Below the pieces are notes generated by a model. It worked only from the letters and a program-made list of their open reading frames with translations. It did not search any database and was not told the origin of the DNA. The translations under genes and the position numbers were made by a program. Positions 14,579-19,778 of a stretch of DNA of 19,778 bases are shown here, one piece after another. Source of the DNA: Anaerolineae bacterium (GTDB taxonomy: Bacteria; Chloroflexota; Anaerolineae; JAAYZQ01); the NCBI GenBank assembly GCA_016926595.1, contig JAFGOG010000408.1, positions 1 to 19,778 of the forward strand. Direction: 5' to 3'. The number at the start of each line of letters is the position of its first letter. Positions within the stretch are counted from its first letter, which is position 1.

Positions 14579-17500
14579 CTAGACCCACAGATCCGGCGGC
14601 CCGAACATCCGGTTTAGAAACTGCTGGTAGCGCGTAGGGCGCTTCAGGCCCTGTTCTTCGGCCGCTTGCCGTGCGTACTTGTGCAGCATTCTGATACTCA
14701 GGTTGTCGTGAAGGGTCCGTTTGTGCAGGCCTTCCTCGGCCCTTGTCAGATCGAAATACTCGTCCGCCACCAGCTCGTCGTAGGCAAGCGATAGGCTGAT
14801 ATGCCTCACCGCAGTCCGCAGAGCCGATTCGCGCTCCCGTCTGTCTGAGGCAGCCAGCACCTGATCCAGGGCGAGGTAGGCCTTGAGCATCTCCACTTTG
14901 CCCAACGTGCTCCAATAAGGCAGCGTTGCTTCGCTCTTGCTCTCATCCTGCGCCATGGGGGGTATAGATCCCTTGGCAGGAAAAAGATACTCCTCCGGCA
15001 GCAGCAGTTTTACCTGCTCGAGAAGATCGGGCACCTCCTCTGCCTGGCCCACGTAATACCAAAGCCAGCCCAAATTGGTCAAGGCCAGCGCCTGCTGGCC
15101 CACCAGGCCAATGGCGCCAGCCAGAGTTGTAGCCCTCTCCAAATCCCTTCGGCTTTTACCAATCAGCTCTTTTGTCTCTTTACTTCTGCCCTGTTGGTAA
15201 CGCGCGCGCGCCATCTCCCGATAGACACATCCCCGCTCAAGCAGGGCATCCACCCGATCGACAGGGCTGTTGCGCAATAGGTTCGCGGCTTGGGTTGCCT
15301 CTTTCAACATCTCGTCAAAGGTTCCGGGTTCCCGCTGACGTTCCGCCTCGGTGAGCGAGTCCCACAGGTAACGGTGCGCTTTCGCCCGGGTGAGATAGAT
15401 CAACCCCTGCGCGCGAAAAGTGGGCAATTCCGAGGCCGCCTCCAGAGCCCGGTCGGTATAGCTCAGTGCGGTCCGATGATGATCGTCGTACAGCTCCACC
15501 AACGCCCGAACGTTCAGGGTGAGAGCCAGCATATATTCCTGGCTGCTGCGCTGCGCCAAGCGCTCCCCTTCTTCGGCAAGCAGACGGGCATGCGTGCACT
15601 GCCCTGTCAACGCCATCGCATAGGCCAGGTTGGTCAGCGTCAGCACCAGACCGGCCATCTCCAGGCGTCGCTGCAGCATGGCCGATCCCTGGTAGTGCTC
15701 TACTGCCTCGAGATGTCGGCCTTGCTGCCGATCCAGGTATCCCTCATAGTTGAGAGCCAGACCTTTCAACACCCTGGCCTGCCAGCGGCGACCCTTGATG
15801 ACTTGGTTTTCGGGTAGCGTTCGCAAAATCTCGTCCGCCTTTTCCTCGACGGTGGCCAGCAGCGGCCTGGCTTCCAGCCAATCTTTACCGCGTGCTCGTT
15901 TGATTTTGGCCACGGCCCGATAGAGCTGCGCGTGCGTCCAGGCCAGTCCCAACGTCCCCGCCTCCTTACCCCATTTCCTGCGGACCTCGTCAAAAATGCT
16001 CAGGGCTTCATCAGGATCGCCTCGTAGGAAAAGCGCCCGCATCCCCCACCGCACAGCCGTGTCCACCTCTGCTTCCAACGGGACAAAGCCGGCGAAAACG
16101 TCGCTTGATTTCAACAAGCCTATGGTTCGGAGAAATTCGGTACGCAGCAGCATATCCATCTCGGTGTCGCGTGCGCCAAGCGCTTCCTCGGCCAGCCAAA
16201 AGTACATAGCAAAGCCCATCGGCGGGCTGTGGCGCAGGCGATAGTGCATCTCCTCTACAAACGCCTGCCGCAGACGGGCATGGAGCGACACAGCCACAGG
16301 AACGAGCTGCTCGATCCGCCGCTTCAGGTCGCGCGTCAGGTTCCGGTAATACTCTCGGATTGAGTCATAGACACATCCCTTTTGCTCGTCGCTGTACTTT
16401 AGCAGGATATGCTTCTCCAGCAGGGCGTACATTTCGTCGTGGAGGAAAACGCGGCGATCGCCAGGCCGAACTTTGACCAGCGCCAGTTGGGCCACCTGAT
16501 CCAGGTACCCGGTCGCCGTATACACGTCCCATGCCCCCCCGGAGGTTTTGAGATCCATGACCCGCGCCAACAGCTCGGGTGTAGCCCCCTTGCGCAGCCA
16601 GGCCAAAGCCCGAATTGTGTCGCCGATTGGGGTGGGACTCTCCTGAATGCGGACGACCAACGCTTGCTCCATCTCCCGCCGCCACGCCTCAATGCTCCGT
16701 TGTTGGAGCTCGTCGAGTGTGTGACCAAAGGCTGGCGGCAGCATCCAACCATGCCCCACCATGTCTGACACCAGCGCCAACAAGATCGGCCTTCCCCCAG
16801 TCAAAAGATGGACGACGTCGCTTCGCTCCTCGCCAAAGGCCCATAACCGCGCAGCGGCATCCCCGTCCCCTTGATTCCCTTCTGCTTGGGCAACCGTCTT
16901 GAGATAATCCCTAGTCTCTTCTTCCGAAAGGGCTCCTAACAGGGTGTGTTGAAGCAGGAGATAAGGGTTCTGTTCGCGTGCAGCCTCTAGTCGTTGCTTG
17001 AGCCGGCCTGGGCGCCCGGCCAGGAGTACGACAATGTTTCCACGAAGCACGGAAAAAAAGTATTTCAGCAGCCACTCACCGGCGCTCGGAATTGGCATGT
17101 CCCCATTCAGAGACTCCTGAAAGGGATCGCGCTCATACTCCAACACCTCCAGCGTGTCAAAGGCAAGCACGACTCCGTCCTCTGTCAGGGCCTTGAATTC
17201 GTCGTGAAAGATCGCGCCCAGTCTCTTGGCCTGCTCACTGGCCGTGTCCATATCGCCTGCCGCCCGCGCCCGTTCCAGGGTTGACAGGGTCTCTTGGCTT
17301 TGCCCGAAAGACCATTCACCCAATACCTGTATGATCCTCCGGATCAGCCCCTCAGCCGTGTGGACGTCCACATGATACAGGTCAATGACCTCTTTGGCCA
17401 CGCGACATCCGGCCAGCCTGTCGGCTCCGCCTCCCCGCTGGCTCTGTTCCAGAATGGCCCCCAACAGCGCCGTCTTGCCAATGCCGCCCTCTCCTTCGAA

Positions 17501-17611
17501 ATACAGCAGGTGGAACCCTCCGCGGCCGATGTACCATTCTGTTTCTTTGAGCAGATCCTGGCGCCCGATCAGGGGGATACGACGCGCACCGGTGAATTCA
17601 ATGAGATTCAT
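14579..17611 (-). CDS. Large STAND-like P-loop NTPase with TPR-like C-terminal repeats
   Basis: A 1010-aa cytoplasmic protein. The N-terminus RRIPLIGRQDLL followed by Walker A GEGGIGKT (residues 40-47), Walker B-like VVLAFDTLEVLE (147-158) and VVLLAGRPG (about 194-202) is the layout of STAND/AAA-type signalling NTPases. From about 560 to 900 the protein is helical with Ala-, Leu- and Tyr-rich repeats (for example LTLTNLAYAMALTGQ and LALTNLGWLWYYVGQ) that resemble TPRs. Such proteins act as switches that sense a ligand or partner through the repeats. No nuclease, protease or TIR effector domain is seen, so the output is unknown. The ATG is 5 bases after GGAGG and overlaps the upstream gene by 14 bases, so it is cotranscribed with the next two genes. 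Confidence 0.9.
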   Translation of the reverse strand: MNLIEFTGARRIPLIGRQDLLKETEWYIGRGGFHLLYFEGEGGIGKTALLGAILEQSQRGGGADRLAGCRVAKEVIDLYHVDVHTAEGLIRRIIQVLGEWSFGQSQETLSTLERARAAGDMDTASEQAKRLGAIFHDEFKALTEDGVVLAFDTLEVLEYERDPFQESLNGDMPIPSAGEWLLKYFFSVLRGNIVVLLAGRPGRLKQRLEAAREQNPYLLLQHTLLGALSEEETRDYLKTVAQAEGNQGDGDAAARLWAFGEERSDVVHLLTGGRPILLALVSDMVGHGWMLPPAFGHTLDELQQRSIEAWRREMEQALVVRIQESPTPIGDTIRALAWLRKGATPELLARVMDLKTSGGAWDVYTATGYLDQVAQLALVKVRPGDRRVFLHDEMYALLEKHILLKYSDEQKGCVYDSIREYYRNLTRDLKRRIEQLVPVAVSLHARLRQAFVEEMHYRLRHSPPMGFAMYFWLAEEALGARDTEMDMLLRTEFLRTIGLLKSSDVFAGFVPLEAEVDTAVRWGMRALFLRGDPDEALSIFDEVRRKWGKEAGTLGLAWTHAQLYRAVAKIKRARGKDWLEARPLLATVEEKADEILRTLPENQVIKGRRWQARVLKGLALNYEGYLDRQQGRHLEAVEHYQGSAMLQRRLEMAGLVLTLTNLAYAMALTGQCTHARLLAEEGERLAQRSSQEYMLALTLNVRALVELYDDHHRTALSYTDRALEAASELPTFRAQGLIYLTRAKAHRYLWDSLTEAERQREPGTFDEMLKEATQAANLLRNSPVDRVDALLERGCVYREMARARYQQGRSKETKELIGKSRRDLERATTLAGAIGLVGQQALALTNLGWLWYYVGQAEEVPDLLEQVKLLLPEEYLFPAKGSIPPMAQDESKSEATLPYWSTLGKVEMLKAYLALDQVLAASDRRERESALRTAVRHISLSLAYDELVADEYFDLTRAEEGLHKRTLHDNLSIRMLHKYARQAAEEQGLKRPTRYQQFLNRMFGPPDLWV

Positions 17612-18626
17612 GCTTGCCTCCGCTAGGAATCCGAGCAGCTTCCTCCAACTTGGCGTACAGCTCGGCGTCGCGTGCTTTTAGCAGCTCTATCGCAGCACGG
17701 CGTACGCTGCCAACCAAAACCATGCGTCCAGGGGAATCAAACGCCGATTGGCTCAGCCAATGCTTCCGCAAAAGGTTGAGGACACCACTAGCATGAGCAG
17801 GGTACTCCATGGCATCGGGCCTGTGGCTGCGATAGATCTCCATCATCTTGCGGACGGGAGCGTGCTCGAGGACATCCAGGAGGCACACAGCTTCCAGGTA
17901 GTTACGTACTCGCTCCCGTTCATCCACAGGCACACGCGAAAACGAATGCTCTAGCAGCGCCTCAAAGGCCGCCTCCCTTTCCCGCGTCACCAGCAAATAG
18001 TTGAGAAGTGGAAGGCCGCCGCTCGACTCCTGAACAACTGAAACCTTGACCTGTTCTGTGATCAGGCCTGCCTTCTCCAGTCGTTGCAACTGCTTGCGTG
18101 TTTGTCCAACCTCAAAGGGGGCAAATAGCCATCGTTCCCCTACCTGGAAGGCAGGAGTGCGCCAGCAGACCTGGGAAGGATGCACCAAGGCCATGATCAC
18201 CAGAGAACGGCGCTGTGCCGCGTATGGCCGCAGGACAGCGTCTTCCAGGAATCTCAGCTTCTCGTCTATTTGGGGAGGAACCGCATCGAGCAGAAGGATC
18301 GCGCCCTCGCTTCCAAGCTGTTGCTGCACCCTTTCTTCCATCACTTCCACGTACTGCTCCGGCCATGAGAATCGAACCCGCTCCGCCAGATCCAGGTATG
18401 CAGCCAGGGGCGACACCTGCGTATCGTCCTTCGCCAAATGCCGAAGCAACCACGTCTTGCCGACACCTCGCTCACCGGCAAGGAACAGCACCTGGTCGGC
18501 TGGTGCGACTCCGTCCCATCGATGCGCCTTCCAGAGATCCGCCTTCGATATTAGCCACTCATATACCCCATCCGGGGTCACAAAGAGCGAGGTCCGATAG
18601 TCGGCTGCAACGGGATCACCTGCCAT
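17598..18626 (-). CDS. P-loop ATPase of unknown function (AAA/STAND-like)
   Basis: A 342-aa protein from the ATG at 18626; a GTG at 18635 in the same frame is also possible and would add three residues. Walker A GERGVGKT is at residues 51-58 and Walker B AILLLDAVP at about 109-117. VIMALVHPSQVCWRTPAF follows as a sensor-like strand. The second half is helical, with winged-helix-like parts (LQRLEKAGLITEQVK). No effector domain is recognised. The stop overlaps the start of the 1010-aa NTPase, and the start overlaps the stop of the upstream gene, so the three are translated as one unit and probably act together. Confidence 0.87.
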   Translation of the reverse strand: MAGDPVAADYRTSLFVTPDGVYEWLISKADLWKAHRWDGVAPADQVLFLAGERGVGKTWLLRHLAKDDTQVSPLAAYLDLAERVRFSWPEQYVEVMEERVQQQLGSEGAILLLDAVPPQIDEKLRFLEDAVLRPYAAQRRSLVIMALVHPSQVCWRTPAFQVGERWLFAPFEVGQTRKQLQRLEKAGLITEQVKVSVVQESSGGLPLLNYLLVTREREAAFEALLEHSFSRVPVDERERVRNYLEAVCLLDVLEHAPVRKMMEIYRSHRPDAMEYPAHASGVLNLLRKHWLSQSAFDSPGRMVLVGSVRRAAIELLKARDAELYAKLEEAARIPSGGKHESH

Positions 18627-19778
18627 TTCTTGCACCCGACCTGGATCTTTTCCAGAGGACTGATGCGATTTCCAGGAATTCGCCTGCTGTCAGTGGTTCC
18701 GGTTCGGCAATCCGCCGGATTAACCTGTTACCCAGCCTGACCAGGCGGGCCGGGCTGCCCTTCGCACCTTGGATCAGCGCCTTGTCCGGCTCTTCCAGCT
18801 CCTCAACCCATCCCTCCAACGCCGGCTGACCGGCAGGCAGCATCAGCCCGGCTCGTTGCAGGCGATGGCGAAGCAGACCGTTCAGCGCGATATCGTCCCA
18901 CACGATTGGCACGGGCGTGATCGGACAGTCGTCAGGTTCGGCCGGCACAAACACCTTGGGCACCACCTGGCGAGGAGCCAAAGAAGGCAACCACCGCTCA
19001 AAGATTGACTCCAGCACCACGTTGATCACACCCCTATCGGCGCAAGTGACTTCCACCAACAAGAATGTGTGCTTCATGCCATAGGGGTGGAAGCGGGGAA
19101 TATCCCAGCTCATCTCTCCGCCCCATGTTTCACGCGAGCGTGCGGTAACGGTCAGCGTCTCCTGCAAGAGCTGTCCGTCAGGATCGTCTGGCGACAGGCC
19201 TGCCACCTGTAGCTGCCGCAACAAAGGAGTCAGCCCGCCTGCGGAGCTGAGCAAAAGCTCGGACAGGCCCCGCTGCTCGGCTTCGGTCAGGCCCAGCAGG
19301 CCGTAGGGATCGCGAGCCAGGGCCTGGCCCAAAGCTGCAGCGATCGATGCTCGCAGGGTTTGCCCCAGCTCCTGGGGAGACGCACAAGAAAACAGAGGCA
19401 CAAAAACCGGAAACACACCCTCCACTGAGGAACCGATCAGGCCGCTCTCATAGCGGATCATCCATATCAGCGCGCTCCGGCCACAAGTGGGAGGAGCGAT
19501 CAAGATGCTGGGCTGTGGCGCAGTCACCTCTTCCCACACCGGCGACAAACGGTAGAACAGGTCTGGCAGCCTGGGGTCCTGTTCGGCCTTTTCCGGACCG
19601 AAAGGGTTGAAATCCAGCCCCAATCGCCGCACCCCCTGTTCGACGATCGACGACTCGCCCCGCTCCCTGGCCCACAGCTCCGCCGTTCTCACCCTTTCGG
19701 AGGGCAGAGGCAGCGCTTCCAGCTCCCACTCCCTGAGCCACTGCCTGATCTGCTCGTCCCGCTCTCCCCAGCGGAGCA
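18616..19778 (-). CDS. Partial protein with degenerate nucleotide-binding loop, cut by the window edge
   Basis: The frame stays open to the right end of the window, and the residues upstream of the first possible start (a GTG at 19692) read as ordinary protein (LRWGERDEQIRQWLREWELE), so the gene begins outside. At least 387 aa. A motif LGLDFNPFGPEKAEQDPRL, about 60 residues into the visible part, precedes SILIAPPTCGRSALIW. The latter is placed like a Walker A loop but has Gly-Arg-Ser instead of Gly-Lys-Ser/Thr, so ATP binding may be lost. The C-terminus is helical (RLVRLGNRLIRRI). The stop overlaps the next gene by 11 bases. It looks like a third, possibly regulatory, member of the same NTPase module. 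I do not recognise the family. Confidence 0.8.
   Translation of the reverse strand, partial: LRWGERDEQIRQWLREWELEALPLPSERVRTAELWARERGESSIVEQGVRRLGLDFNPFGPEKAEQDPRLPDLFYRLSPVWEEVTAPQPSILIAPPTCGRSALIWMIRYESGLIGSSVEGVFPVFVPLFSCASPQELGQTLRASIAAALGQALARDPYGLLGLTEAEQRGLSELLLSSAGGLTPLLRQLQVAGLSPDDPDGQLLQETLTVTARSRETWGGEMSWDIPRFHPYGMKHTFLLVEVTCADRGVINVVLESIFERWLPSLAPRQVVPKVFVPAEPDDCPITPVPIVWDDIALNGLLRHRLQRAGLMLPAGQPALEGWVEELEEPDKALIQGAKGSPARLVRLGNRLIRRIAEPEPLTAGEFLEIASVLWKRSRSGARNGR

Noticed and set aside
14579..19778. Named antiphage system (for example an Avs-type or other STAND defence system)
   Set aside because: Only the NTPase and TPR-like parts are visible, with no effector domain and no neighbouring defence genes, so naming a system is not supported.

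Overview
The window is GC-rich, gene-dense bacterial DNA with no gene-free stretch over 300 bases. The gene set (SufC-B-D-S-U without SufE, a thioredoxin-reductase-like ferredoxin-NADP reductase, RRE-radical SAM-SPASM enzymes, large STAND-type NTPases) and the style of the proteins point to a Chloroflexota bacterium, perhaps Anaerolineae or a relative. That placement is inference; no marker gene is present.

Layout. (1) 39-1520 (+): a peptide-modifying type radical SAM/SPASM enzyme. (2) 1566-3992 (-): an unrecognised 457-aa protein downstream of a ferredoxin/flavodoxin-NADP+ reductase. (3) 4108-10282 (+): a complete Fe-S assembly operon, sufC-sufB-sufD-sufS-sufU-(Rieske::sufT), behind a perfect-consensus sigma70-type promoter (TTGACA, 17 bp, TGcTATAAT) and a structured leader. 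(4) 10483-11719 (+): msrB and msrA, a methionine sulfoxide repair pair. (5) 11941-12510 (+): a small sulfotransferase-family protein. (6) 12676-14409 (-): a second radical SAM/SPASM enzyme with three Cys-Asp-Cys-Ala-Cys motifs in its N-terminal extension. (7) 14579 to the right edge (-): three overlapping genes, two with a clear P-loop (one of 1010 aa with TPR-like repeats) and one with a degenerate nucleotide-binding loop, cut by the window end.

Two results stand out. First, msrA looks split by an in-frame TGA, but that TGA sits exactly at the catalytic Cys of the GCFWG motif, and a strong hairpin follows at the distance and with the loop expected of a bacterial SECIS. I read it as a selenocysteine MsrA that is membrane-anchored and has no cysteine at all. 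Second, both radical SAM enzymes have Cys-rich motifs in front of a PqqD-like recognition domain. The second enzyme repeats the motif three times, which suggests either a maturase fused to its own substrate or an unusual extra metal-binding region.

The genes share a theme: Fe-S cluster assembly, its probable reductant supply, Fe-S (radical SAM) enzymes and oxidative protein repair. A short palindromic repeat occurs three times: in the leaders of sufC and the sulfotransferase gene, and between sufB and sufD.
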